From positions 13,578,001 to 13,642,000 of the forward strand of contig NC_065918.1 of NCBI RefSeq assembly GCF_905147045.1: a stretch of 64,000 bases of DNA, written 5' to 3'. The position numbers and the translations under genes are program-made. Within the stretch, counting starts at the first letter, position 1. Each line of letters opens with the position of its first letter. The stretch is from Nymphalis io (Eukaryota > Arthropoda > Insecta > Lepidoptera > Nymphalidae). Shown here piece after piece: positions 12,101 to 21,232 of this stretch. The notes under the pieces are model-generated. The model searched no databases, was not told where the DNA came from, and saw only the letters and a program-made list of their open reading frames with translations.

Positions 12101-12683
12101 TGCAAAGACTCGGTATATTCTGGTAGATTCTGTAATATGACCAAAATCTCAATCATATCGCTCAACAAAAACATTTTTATAAATTAATAAAATACAAACA
12201 TAGCTCACAAACTCAGTACTTTGTGAGCTAAATTTTAAATTTTTTAATTTGAAATTTTAATTTTGAATTTTGTTTTAATTATATTTATAGAGTTGTCACA
12301 AATGTCATGATCAATTATTGATTTATTTGTATAACGAGGAAACTATTTTATTATTGAATGGGCCTTTCTACTTAAGATCATACATTGTACATTAATCAAC
12401 AAGACAGACTAAAATAAGATTATTTTTTTTTAAAGAAACAAGGATTTTCCTAAAAACTACCTACCTCTGGTTCTTCACAATCCTCAGCGAATCGAGGGTT
12501 TGCCCTTTCCAAGAGTCCTTGCCTGTTCCTCTCTAGTCTTCCGAGAACTGAATTAAGAACTCTATCAGGATTAGGTATCTTCAAGACATGTTCGATAAAG
12601 TCCTGAGCAGCGTCCTCCCGAGACGCTGACAGCGTCGTCAACAGACAGATCCACATTAATAATACCTGATAAGAACAGTACAT
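6067..12683 (-). CDS. Secreted cystine-knot protein, IL-17-like candidate (5 exons)
   Basis: I joined five minus-strand exons: 12683(or 12656)-12465, 12129-12061, 8001-7867, 6900-6827 and 6160-6067. All have AG/GT borders, and the phases agree (0, 0, 0, then 2). The product is 187 aa from the Met at 12656, or 196 aa from the Met at 12683. It starts with a hydrophobic stretch (WICLLTTLSA) that fits a signal peptide, followed by an acidic, helical-looking pro-region of about 75 residues. The C-terminal part carries cysteines at about 93, 119, 134, 141, 159, 171 and 173, plus one at 60. Its key motifs are EYEYRP..Y.EVRC, GFSCVQ and CW(x10)GCEC. The closing C-x11-C-x-C pattern and the preceding RRR resemble IL-17-type or spaetzle/neurotrophin-type cystine-knot cytokines. 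The gene is well supported; the family is an inference. A secreted ligand is the likely role. Confidence 0.72.
6231..6519 (-). repeat. tRNA-derived SINE, family A
   Basis: This is a full-length-looking minus-strand copy. Read on that strand it starts with AGCCGAGATGGC, has a B-box-like GGGTTTGAACCC-type match (GTTCAAACCCGGG), and ends in CCCAGCAGTGGGAC and ACAGGCTGTTA. It sits immediately beside the last exon of the cystine-knot gene, inside its final intron. Confidence 0.8.
6827..6900 (-). CDS. Cystine-knot gene exon 4
   Basis: This 74-nt exon encodes VCSSLGFSCVQ, then WNKTIHLTRRRYS, and ends with two bases of a split codon. Its acceptor is TATGTTAG and its donor AAG|GTGAGA. It is easy to overlook because of its size, but it is the only piece found that bridges exon 3 (phase 0) and exon 5 (phase 2). 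Confidence 0.7.
7867..8001 (-). CDS. Cystine-knot gene exon 3 (first two knot cysteines)
   Basis: This 135-nt exon encodes 45 residues, with acceptor TTTTTTCAG and donor GAG|GTAAAC, phase 0 on both sides. It contains PIC..., NTNEYEYRP and YYEEVRC. The spacing of 25 residues between the two cysteines, with a tyrosine- and proline-rich stretch between them, is the part most like a cystine-knot growth factor. Confidence 0.72.
8180..8510 (+). repeat. Dispersed repeat with AGGCTCACCTGATGG block
   Basis: GAGCAAACGAGCAGGAGGCT followed by CACCTGATGGAAAGTG and CCGCCCATGGACA is a block I recognise as highly repeated in Lepidoptera. The rest (GTGGTTGTGCGAGGCAGG and CTTAAAAATCGCGCTG) resembles a LINE 3' region. 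Class is uncertain. It lies in intron 2 of the cystine-knot gene. Confidence 0.5.
8815..9125 (+). repeat. GGTGGTACC-type dispersed repeat
   Basis: The copy reads GTAAGTGGTCACC ... AATGCGCCACCAACCTTGGG ... TACACAGGCTC ... AAGTGGGCGGTACC. It lines up block by block with 50716-51005 but is more diverged. Confidence 0.65.
10170..10900 (-). mobile_element. Decayed R1-like non-LTR retrotransposon fragment
   Basis: The minus-strand translation of about 10639-10561 reads VVYTGVVKPVAHYGATIW, which matches the post-catalytic reverse transcriptase segment of R1-type LINEs (family LYxGVVxxxALYGAPxW). Stops and frameshifts occur on both sides, and the GC content is higher than in the flanks. No intact ORF remains. 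The outer ends are estimates from base composition. Confidence 0.6.
10914..10961. repeat. Two adjacent short perfect palindromes
   Basis: ATAGCGTATACGCTAT (10914-10929) and AACGCTATAGCGTT (10948-10961) are each perfectly self-complementary and share the core AGCG/CGCT. Confidence 0.5.
11124..11163. repeat. Hairpin, 15-bp arms with one mismatch
   Basis: TTCGATCAGTAGGGC pairs with GCCCTACTGAACGAA across a 10-nt loop. Function is unknown; it may be a remnant of an inverted-repeat element. Confidence 0.45.
12061..12129 (-). CDS. Cystine-knot gene exon 2
   Basis: This 69-nt exon encodes 23 residues (begins NLPEYTESLQ, ends HLGSQ). It lies between the acceptor ATATTACAG and a consensus donor CAA|GTAAGT, and is phase 0 on both sides. 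Confidence 0.65.
12465..12683 (-). CDS. Cystine-knot gene exon 1 (signal peptide and pro-region)
   Basis: The exon is open and ends with the donor GAG|GTAGGT in phase 0. Two in-frame ATGs are possible, at 12683 and 12656, and both lead into the hydrophobic run. An acceptor-like TTATCAG just before 12665 means that a short upstream exon could instead supply the start. The encoded pro-region reads SREDAAQDFIEHVL... and is rich in E, R and L. Confidence 0.65.
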
Positions 12684-12832
12684 TATGTATATATTGTATC
12701 TTGTGTATTTATAAATATATAAAGATTTTTTATATATATTCATAAACATTATATATTTTTTATAAGTATATACGTATATATATTGCACCACGTACCAACT
12801 CTTTTATTACATTTTTCTAATCCTAAGATTGT

Positions 12833-12862
12833 CTGAAAGAAATGGGTACTAAGCTATAAAAG
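12833..12862 (-). promoter_or_regulatory. Possible core promoter of the cystine-knot gene
   Basis: On the minus strand a TTTATAG element lies just under 30 bp upstream of an initiator-like TTTCAGAC whose A is at 12833. The spacing fits a TATA/Inr promoter about 150-180 bp before the candidate ATGs. The TTTCAG could equally be a splice acceptor. Confidence 0.3.
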
Positions 12863-12880
12863 CGCCTTTTTGTAAAGGCG

Positions 12881-13340
12881 TGTTTTTTTATTAGTACTTT
12901 TTTATGATATATGGTGTACAATAAAATAATATATATCTATCTATATATTCTAACAGTAGATAGATTCAGTGCATTTATGTGAAGAAGAAAGACATGAGTA
13001 AATACAAAACATATATTTTTATCTATTATAAAAAAATCACATTGGAGTTTTAATTTTCATGTCTTTTTTTATATAAATCAATATTACTGGTATAAATTAC
13101 TAAATGTATTTCTTTAAATAATTTTAGACATATACTCTTTTTTTCTCTTTCTCTAGTCTTGTTGTAAAGGAACTACGATATGTTTATACATATCATAGAT
13201 TAGAATTTCTTATTAGTAAGAATTTATTTCGTTAAACGGTTTTATTTAGCTTGACTCCTTATATTTGTTAATTAGTAGCTGCTGAATTTAAATTCATGAA
13301 AATTAATAATCAAGAAGGCTCTTCTGAGTACTTTTGACAC
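12881..13340. other. AT-rich stretch, no gene seen
   Basis: I see only short random ORFs and T-rich runs upstream of the cystine-knot gene. Confidence 0.4.
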
Positions 13341-13354
13341 GTCAAGTAAATTGA

Positions 13355-13374
13355 ATTCCGAACCAGTTCGGAAT
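13355..13374. repeat. Inverted repeat ATTCCGAA/TTCGGAAT
   Basis: Two 8-bp arms are separated by CCAG. It is the first of a series of hairpins between 13355 and 13541. Confidence 0.5.
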
Positions 13375-13417
13375 GTAGACCAGCCGAGAAAAACTCTCAA
13401 GGCTCTTAACACTAGCT

Positions 13418-13450
13418 CTAGATTTCAACTAATGCCGCGCTGAAATCTAG
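13418..13450. repeat. Inverted repeat CTAGATTTCA/TGAAATCTAG
   Basis: It has perfect 10-bp arms with a 13-nt loop, and lies 26 bp before the larger hairpin. Confidence 0.5.
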
Positions 13451-13476
13451 TTGGGGGTTGACTGTTTTTGGCCTTA

Positions 13477-13541
13477 AGAAATAAGCATTCACAGACACAG
13501 GTACTGTTTGCTTGGACCTGTCTTTGTGAATGCTTATTTCT
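13477..13541 (+). ncRNA. Pre-miRNA-like hairpin candidate
   Basis: The arms 13477-13502 and 13516-13541 are 26 nt each and pair except for an internal mismatch of about 3 nt. The loop is 13 nt (ACTGTTTGCTTGG). Length, loop and near-perfect stem suit a microRNA precursor on either strand. I do not recognise the mature sequence, and a small inverted-repeat transposon is an equal alternative. Confidence 0.35.
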
Positions 13542-13855
13542 CATTATTCAATTATAATTCTTTATTTAGCGAATTTAAAACGTGAGAGTTTTTTAAAATT
13601 TAAACTCATAAAAACTATTTTTACATTATAAAATTTTCTTAATAAGTTCTAAGCACACATATTGTATAAATATAAATGTAAACAAGCTTAAAAAGAAAAA
13701 AGATATTGTAACAAGCTTAAAATGAAAAGAGGAAGACGATGCACATCGTTTTGTATCGTAAGCACGAAGAGGTTTTTAAAAATGTTTCTCTAGGTAGAGA
13801 AATAAAGTATAGCTGAGTGAATTGAGATTTTTAATTTATAAAAATGTGGTGTGGT

Positions 13856-13897
13856 GAAGTGTGGTGGTACTTTATTGACAGAGTACCACCACACTTC
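13856..13897. repeat. Perfect 16-bp hairpin
   Basis: GAAGTGTGGTGGTACT pairs perfectly with AGTACCACCACACTTC across the 10-nt loop TTATTGACAG. It may be an RNA structure or inverted-repeat remnant. Confidence 0.5.
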
Positions 13898-15129
13898 GAG
13901 ATGTGCAATATAGCCTGAAAGTTAATATGTGAATTTCGTTATACTATTTTATTGGTAAAGTCATGAGCCTCCGTTTGTCTGTCTGTTTCGAAATAATACT
14001 TGATTGATTTGTTGTTTTTTGTTTACTTATTATATAGACGTTTGTTCCATATACACGAAAAAAATTAAAAAGAGGAAGATTAACGGTAAGGTTCGAAGTA
14101 TTTCATTTAAACGCAACGAACATAACAGACCAACAATACAGTTAAAAAACAAATATTTAGATTTCAACAAAAGGAATATTTAGATTTCGTTAAGTGAAAT
14201 GAAAAAGAATTACAGTTATTACATTTAAGATTAAAGTGCATAATATAAAGTGAAGAAGAAATAAATACGAATGCATTCAAATTCCTGTCCAGTCTTATTA
14301 CTGTGCTATAAAGTTATGGAAATAAATCTACACTGCACTCAACTAAATTTTAAAATAAGCAGCAAATTGATAATTATTACGCGCCTTTAATTTTTTTTAT
14401 AAGGACATACGTATAAGTTGAGACACATTTTATATATTTTTCATATTTTAGTTAAAAAAAAAAAGAATTATTCAATATAATGCTATGCCGGACCGTTTAT
14501 TATATGTGTAGCAAAAAAGACGTTTACTTAAAAACGTGACAAACTAAATAAATCACTCACATGTATGTAGTTATTCATAGGAGCTAAGAAGAGTGCTAGG
14601 CATATTATGTTACCTAGTTACATTAAAATTGCTTATTTAGAATTCTAGCATGTTCAAATTACGATGACAAGGACTCAAAATTCTTAATAATAATAGAATA
14701 CGTATGCAAACTGATATTATCAAATGTATAATAAAAACAGTTTCAATTTCATAAAGAATGGACGAATCACTCGATAAGAGGATGGCACTGATCAGATTTC
14801 AAAATATTGATGAATTGTAATTAATAACTAAACTCGTGCATGCGCAAAAGTGACGTCACACATTTAGAACACGATTATATATAGAAAAATAGGAACTGAA
14901 GTCGGTCTATTATTTTTATTAGGAGCTAGCTGCTCCATCGTGTGCCGTAGCATTTTGGTGAATAGTCTATAACCATCGCCAAGAATTGGACTATCAAATT
15001 CAAATTTTATTTTCCAAATCCAACCCACCACTTGCTTATGCAAAAACCCTAGATTTAGATAAAACTGCCAACTAAAATTGTGTCGTGTTTTTGGGTGTAA
15101 ATAAAATTTATTATTATTATTATTTATAT

Positions 15130-15400
15130 TTTAGGTAGCTGAACGGGTAAATGGATCACATGTTAAGTATTCACCTTCCTTAGTCATTGGCGATGTAAGA
15201 AATATTAACCATTCCTTATATCGCTAATGGATCACCAATCTTGGGACCGAAGACGTTATGTCCTTTGTGCCTGTAGCTACACTGGCCTACTCATAGTTCA
15301 AACTGGAAGGCAAAAGTATTGCTGTTTAGCTGTAGAATATCTGATGAGTGGGTGGTACCTACCCAGACGGGCTTGCACAAAGTAGGACTTTGTGCAAGCA
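15130..15400 (+). repeat. GGTGGTACC-type dispersed repeat
   Basis: It contains GTTATGTCCTTTGTGCC, ACACTGGCCTACTC, AAACTGGAAGGC, TAGAATATCTGATGAGTGGG and ACCTACCCAGACGGGC in the order seen in other copies. Confidence 0.75.
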
Positions 15401-15739
15401 GTGAGTTGAATAGTTTTGTTCAACCTGAGTTTGATAGAATAAAAAAAAAATGGTATGCCTGCTCATTTACAGTATTACTTATATGCTACGGCGTGAATGG
15501 ATGTCGGGGTATATAAGCAACAGAATCGTAGATCGGAAAATATGTATAAAATATTTTTTTCTTCAAGCCGTTTAAGTCACTATAAAATATATTAAGTGAA
15601 ACTACAGGGTATACGGTAAGCTCACTTATGATTATTAAAAAGAATAATAATGAATTTAAACTTTACTTTTTTCTAACCAGAATGATATTTCATGCTTCTT
15701 TGCTTTAAAATCACACACTTCCAAACAATCATTAATCCT

Positions 15740-15786
15740 TTCCTTATACTTAAGCGCGAGTAAATCCGCGGGCAACAGCTAGTTAC
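15740..15786 (+). repeat. LEP1/MINE-type terminal fragment
   Basis: It ends CCGCGGGCAACAGCTAGT, the characteristic 3' end of this lepidopteran nonautonomous element type (recalled). It abuts the 3' end of the ORF at 15796. Confidence 0.55.
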
Positions 15787-15795
15787 GAATAAGTA

Positions 15796-16122
15796 TTAAA
15801 TTTTAGTTTGTTTTAAATATTTCATTTTAATATTAAGCATTTTTTCGAAGTCTAATTGATTTCGGCTCGCGGATGTGACTCCGGATGCGTTATTGTGTCG
15901 CTGCGAGTCGCACAAAGTCGCGTAGGTGTTGCCCTCCAATAATATGTGAGAGTAACTGCGCATGCCTTGATGATTCTTATTTCCTTGCAATTTAGGATAT
16001 CCTTGATTTATCTGGAAAAATAGGATGCGTGTGTGATCTGTTGTGCACACACAATCAACTCCCCATTCAATGTTCGTGTACACAAGATCAGATAACTTAA
16101 AAAAAACTGCCGATTCCTTCAA
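15796..16122 (-). CDS. Unassigned ORF or terminal exon
   Basis: A 108-codon minus-strand frame is fully open. It contains an acceptor-like CTATTTTTCCAG, after which 71 codons run to the stop (starts INQGYPKLQG, ends LKQTKI); a second acceptor-like TTTTTTTTAAG lies further upstream. The composition is more balanced and GC-richer than the flanks. I do not recognise the protein, and no partner exon was found. It could be the last exon of a gene, a decayed transposon ORF or chance. Confidence 0.28.
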   Translation of the reverse strand: MKESAVFFKLSDLVYTNIEWGVDCVCTTDHTRILFFQINQGYPKLQGNKNHQGMRSYSHILLEGNTYATLCDSQRHNNASGVTSASRNQLDFEKMLNIKMKYLKQTKI

Positions 16123-16194
16123 ATACAGACTAATTTAAAAATTCGAAGATTTGGCCAGCTTTTATAAGTTAAGTTAAGAATTCCAAAAGTCTAT

Positions 16195-16378
16195 CGATAT
16201 TAGTACTTCTATTATAAATGCGAAAGTAACTCTTGTCCGTTTGTTACGCTTTCACGGTGAAAGCATTAAAACTCGGTATGAAGCAACCGTGAACTCCAAA
16301 GGGCATAGATTGCTTTTTATACCTAAAACCAGTTCCTTTTCACTAACAAGCGGTCGAAGTCGCGGGCTAAACACTAGT
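16195..16378 (+). repeat. LEP1/MINE-like nonautonomous element
   Basis: It starts ATTATAAATGCGAAAGTAACTC, continues GTTTGTTACGCTTTCAC and ends GTCGAAGTCGCGGGC. The same head is seen at 26523. It is probably Helitron-like, from memory of the family. Confidence 0.6.
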
Positions 16379-16429
16379 GATCCCATAAAATTAACAACTT
16401 TAGACAATTGAATAGATAAGAGCCAAGAT

Positions 16430-16661
16430 GGCTTAGTGGGACGACAACGGGTTCAAACTTAGGCAAGCACCACTGACTTTCATATGCTTAAATTTTGTTT
16501 ATAATTCATCTCGTGCTCGGCAGTCAAGGAAAACATCGCGGGGAAACCTGGATGTGTATCTAATTTCACTTAAATAAGCTACAAGCCTTCTCAAGAGGAT
16601 GATCCCACTGCTAGGCTAAGGCCTCGTGCCTTAACCCAGCAGTGGGACATTCATAGTTATT
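16430..16661 (+). repeat. SINE family A, internally shortened
   Basis: AGCCAAGATGGCTTAGTGGG, GGGTTCAAACTTAGGCAAGC and the 3' block CCCAGCAGTGGGACATTCA are present. The middle (the 'GTGGTGGAATAAGC' block) is missing or rearranged. Confidence 0.75.
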
Positions 16662-16869
16662 TCAGAGTATGCATACATATATTATTGCATACAAAATTAT
16701 TATGTAAATACTGTTACATTTACATATTCAAATAATAATCAATTTTGACTTTGTTTTGTTTTTTATATAGAAGATGTTAAGGGCAAAGCTTGCTAATACC
16801 ACTCGACGTTATTTTGTACTCATTAAAAAAAAAAGAAATGTGAGCATTGAAAACATTGTATATAAAGAA

Positions 16870-17000
16870 AGATATGACGCATGTAGCCACGAGATCGTCT
16901 CGTTCAGTTGATTAGTCGCGATTGGCCTGCGCTTTGATTGGCATCGGCGGACATCGTCGGTTCTGCAGCGAGCAGGATACCAGGTCTCCGAAACATTTAT
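16870..17000 (+). promoter_or_regulatory. CpG-containing promoter-like patch
   Basis: The patch has several CG dinucleotides in otherwise AT-rich DNA and an arthropod initiator match (GTTCAGTTG). It could be a TSS region for an unseen transcript. No TATA box or ORF was found. Confidence 0.2.
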
Positions 17001-18320
17001 ATGTGAGATTTGTTTACTTATATAATACTAATATAATTTTATTAAGCAACAGTGTAAAATAAAAAAAAAAATTAGCGAACACTTTATTCAAATATTTTTC
17101 GAAAAAGTGTATTATTTAATTAATCATTGAGTTATTTATTATTTGTTTTTATTATTTGCCGTCATAATTATTATTTGATTGTAATGGTATTAATTAAGTA
17201 TGACACAAAACTAGTATCGTGTGTTATATTAAAATAAATTCATTTGATATAATCTTTTTGGTAATTTTTACAATGTTAAAAATTACTTCGTTGTATTTCA
17301 GCGCGATAGCATACGTTCGCTACGTTCTGAATGTACGTTTCGTTACGCCTTCACATTAGGTATTACTTATTATTCTTTTCTCTAAATGTCGTCAAGGTAG
17401 AAAATAAACTTCGGTAACAAAATATATTAAAATATTTTTGTATAGTTGCAATAAGCTATAGTTACAATACAAGAAATAATGTTTTTTGTCAGATACGTAT
17501 TATAAATACAAATTATGCACCGAATTTTTTGCTCAGCTTATAATATTTGTTTCGAAAAATGACAAGTGTCAATCAAATAAATAAGAACAATATTTTTACT
17601 AATGACTGAACGATCAAATGACGGTTAAATTTTAATTAATGGAACTTTAAAGAAAAACATATAAAAACCAACAAAAGATGACAAATGCAATATGAAAATA
17701 TAAAATAAAAGACAATTAATTTATTATTATTAAGCAATGTTTTCTATATTTTAGTATTTACATAACATTGATAGAATACATTAACGTACCCAATGTTAAA
17801 TTTCCTAAAATATTTGAACTAATTTATGTCAAATGATACTTTGAAAATGTTGACAGACTCTGCGGTCTCAACTCTGGCCCGTGGGTTACTCAACACACTT
17901 AGTTGAAGTTTGTTGTAATGACACACGTACGAAGTCGGGACCCCTTCAGTGTTAAATTGTTATTGTGACCGATTCAAAGGTCATTCTAACTTTACAATAA
18001 TTACTGTCTAATGTGCTACGTTACAATGAATTACAATAACAAATTGACTATCACGTTGGATGTGGTTAAACGTAAACCAGTAGTGAAGCGGTAAGATCAA
18101 TTAATAAATGTTGAACTACCTACAATTTTCATGTAATTTTTTAACGCCTTGAAAACGTCTGACGATGACATTGGGTATAGTCAAAGTAGGTTGTCTCGTG
18201 ATTATTTAACTTAATAAAAATGAAACAGCATCTACAACAGCAAAAGTACGTACTGTGGACTTAATACTACAGCATAGTTCGTTTGAATTTTGTTGTTATT
18301 GATAATAAAACGTGCTATAA
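17001..18320. other. AT-rich gene-free stretch
   Basis: I see no exon, RNA gene or clear mobile element here. Confidence 0.4.
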
Positions 18321-18327
18321 TAAAAGT

Positions 18328-18560
18328 TGTGGTGGTAGGCTCTGTGTGCTTGTCTGGGTATGTACCAATCACTAATTAGCTAAACGGCCCTGCTTTATGG
18401 TTGTGTTGTTGTTGTATTTGAAGGGTAAGTGAGTAAAGTTTGGTGTCGCATTGACGATCTAATGAATGACGAAGATTTCAAATAGCGTCATTGTTTATGG
18501 GTGGGCAATTACCATCATTGTAATGGTGGCTTATTTGCCAGTCTGCCAAACCTATGATAA
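18328..18560 (-). repeat. Diverged GGTGGTACC-type dispersed repeat
   Basis: On the plus strand it reads GTGGTGGTAGGCTCTGTGTGC ... TTGAAGGGTAAGTGAG ... ACCATC ... CCAGTCTGCC, the reverse form of the family with many changes. Confidence 0.5.
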
Positions 18561-18626
18561 ATTAAAAAAAGTCAAAAAAAGTTTCTTAATCATATAATTC
18601 AATGGTAATATGTGACTGTATGTGTG

Positions 18627-18629
<3 letters not shown>

Positions 18630-18694
<65 letters not shown>
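18630..18694. repeat. (TA)n microsatellite
   Basis: It is an uninterrupted run of about 32 TA units. Confidence 0.95.
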
Positions 18695-18696
<2 letters not shown>

Positions 18697-19121
18697 CAAT
18701 GTAATACCGTTGAATATATTTGAAAAGTTTTGCGGTGGCCGAATTTGACAAATACATATTTAAATACAAACAAGGTTTTGTGCGTGGGTGTTTGTGCGCA
18801 TGAAATGTCAATGTGTGAATTTTAATTAAATGTATTACATTGTTAACATTGGTTATCGTGGGCGTAAAAGCATATAATTCAGCGGAATAGTTTACAAAAT
18901 TGTACAAGGGAAAGGCTTTTGACTCTAATCTGTATTTTAATTTTAGTTATGCTTAATATTACTTAATTATTTTAACAGATCTCAGAATCATTTTCTTCAC
19001 GGAAATTTAAATAATTACAATTACTGTCATTTAGGATTGTTTAGTCAATCACTGAGTTACGAATAAGAATAAAAAAATCTATAGAAAGCTACGAACTAAT
19101 TATTATTTTCTATATTTACAG

Positions 19122-19268
19122 CTGCATGCCTATATTACAAATCCTCAGCGACGCACTACCGTATTGAAACATGAAAATGGAAGTTCGTCGGAAAAGTCGA
19201 GGCTTTTTCAAAATGGACCCCGTCGTGGATACGGGAAGCACGTTCAAAGGGAAAAGGGACAAAAATTG
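19122..19268 (+). CDS. Candidate orphan coding exon
   Basis: A 147-nt stretch lies between the strong acceptor TTTCTATATTTACAG and the donor TTG|GTAAAC. It is open throughout in frame 1 (49 codons, starts LHAYITNPQRR, ends REKGQKL) and rich in K, R, G and N. A second frame is open from an ATG at 19168 (MKMEVRRKSRG) to the TAA overlapping the donor. I do not recognise either product. Partner exons were not found, so it may be an alternative upstream exon of the kinase or belong to another gene. Confidence 0.33.
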
Positions 19269-19269
19269 G

Positions 19270-20950
19270 TAAACATATTTATCATATATCTTTTAGATTA
19301 AAATTTTCACGTTCCGAAGTTTTCAGTTCCTCTGTAATCCTAGTGTAAAATTTATGGTGGCTCTTCACATAGAGAAGACGATGACAATGAGTAGAAGGAC
19401 CATTTGATTATATTTGCTTCATTTAAACAAATATGACCCATCCATCCCCTAGTTATTCAATTGCGTTACGCAGCAAAGTAGCCGAATAATGTAAATATTT
19501 GCGTTGGCCGGTAACACTTGTATACTCAGTAGCATTGGACTGCTACGATATTTGGGCGTATTTGAATTATTTGCGGATTCGGCGGTATGGTTGAAGTAAT
19601 ATTTTCGAATATAAAATGCATTAAAACACACATCAATTTGAGCATACATAAATTATAGATAAAACAGTATATGATAAAAAAGCATAAAGGTAATTTAATG
19701 CAGGATTTATCATATTTAATATGTTTAGAAAACTATATTTTCTAAAAATGGATACCACTGATTTTCTTATCAATTCTTCTTAATGTAATCTACATTTCGC
19801 TGTAATAACTTTTTATTCTTTATGTATAAAAAGTATATAAAATTGCGATTATATAGTCTTCTTATACCTATATAGTACGAAAACCCTTCAAATAGACTTT
19901 TATATGAAGAATAAATGACGTGGCTGAAAATCAATTTAAGGATGGACTAATGGACATTATACGATATAATAAACAAAAGTAGCTTAAAAAGATTGCATAT
20001 TTCTTCTATATTTTTACTGTAATAATAAGAGTTGTTTAAATATTTTTTTTTTAATTATATAATTTAAATTATAATCAATTCAAAATTTCCTTTTTTATTG
20101 ATAGAGTTTTACTTAGTACGCTTAATATGATCTATTTTTATCGAAAATATCTTTGAAATTAAAAAAATAATCCTGAATTAATACTTTCCTACGACTATAT
20201 CGAATTTTTTCGTAATATGGTATAGTAAAAATTGAATGAGTACGATAAGAATCGTCAAAATATAGTTGAAGCCAGGTCTCACATTTTTCATGTTCTATTT
20301 GAAAACAAAGACCAGTTCTGAAATGAAAAATTTAATTTTTTCAGCCGCTTCTATATGTGAATGTATTAGATGTTTCTTATTCCGCAAAAGTACTAAACGT
20401 TTGTTTATTATAATTTTTAGTTTACAGATAAATACATTTAATGTAACATTATACAGTATTTAACGATATAAATTCATAAATATTAAAGATTTACGTGACA
20501 TTCGCAATCATAAAATAATAGTGTTGCCATTAAAAATAATACGATAAAGTTTATGTTTATACAATCTCAAACCTTACCTTTAGTATATCACAATGCTTAC
20601 CTTAAGTAAAGAATTGACTGAAGGCATCTTTTCCGGCTTGTAACGACACCAACTGGACGATGCTTTGATTATTTATGTACGATATTCTGATCCGTACTCA
20701 TTTTATATCTCTATTTATCTTAATAAATTTCAATTGTGAAGGTGTTTCCATGAAATCCGGTGTTAATCCGTACGATTACATTTATAGGGATATTCCATTT
20801 TGAAATCATAACAACAATATTAAACGTTATAAAATTTTAGTAAACAAACGTCAGTTGAAATATTTTATTAACAGATTATGAACAGGGTTAAGTACCCTAT
20901 GATGATATGTAAATATATTTTATTAAGTAAAACTAGACTTAATTTATCTA
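19270..20950. other. AT-rich gene-free stretch
   Basis: I see no supported gene. Short ORFs have the low-complexity composition expected of AT-rich non-coding DNA. Confidence 0.4.
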
Positions 20951-20959
20951 TCTTAATTT

Positions 20960-21232
20960 GAGCCGGTTGGCGTGGTTGGTAGATACTTGCCTTTCACGCC
21001 GAAGGTTGTGGGTTCGATTCCCACCCAGGACAGACATTTGTGTGCATGAACATGTCTGTTTGTCCTTAGTCTGGGTGTAATTATCTATATAAGTATGTAT
21101 TTTCAAAAGAAAAGTAGTATATGTATGTAGTATATCAGTTGTCTGGTTTCCATAGCACAAGCTTTGTACAAGCTTAATTTGGGATCAGATGGCCGTGTGT
21201 GAAAAATATCCCAGGATATTGTTATTGTTATC
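20960..21232 (+). repeat. tRNA-derived SINE, family B
   Basis: The head GAGCCGGTTGGCGTGGTTGG and the B box GGTTCGATTCCCAC (from 21011) form a tRNA-like promoter unit. The body runs through TTTCCATAGCACAAGC to CCAGGATATTGTTATTGTT. A real tRNA is excluded because the acceptor stem and anticodon arm do not form. Confidence 0.75.

Noticed and set aside
13856..13897. CRISPR or bacterial terminator reading of the hairpins
   Set aside because: The DNA is clearly from an animal genome with introns; no repeat-spacer arrays occur anywhere in the window.
18552..18907. Minus-strand ORFs rich in YIYIYI
   Set aside because: They are translations of the (TA)n microsatellite.
20948..21160. Minus-strand ORF and a possible tRNA gene
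   Set aside because: The region is a SINE with a tRNA-like head; no cloverleaf with a proper acceptor stem forms, and the ORF runs antisense to the SINE.
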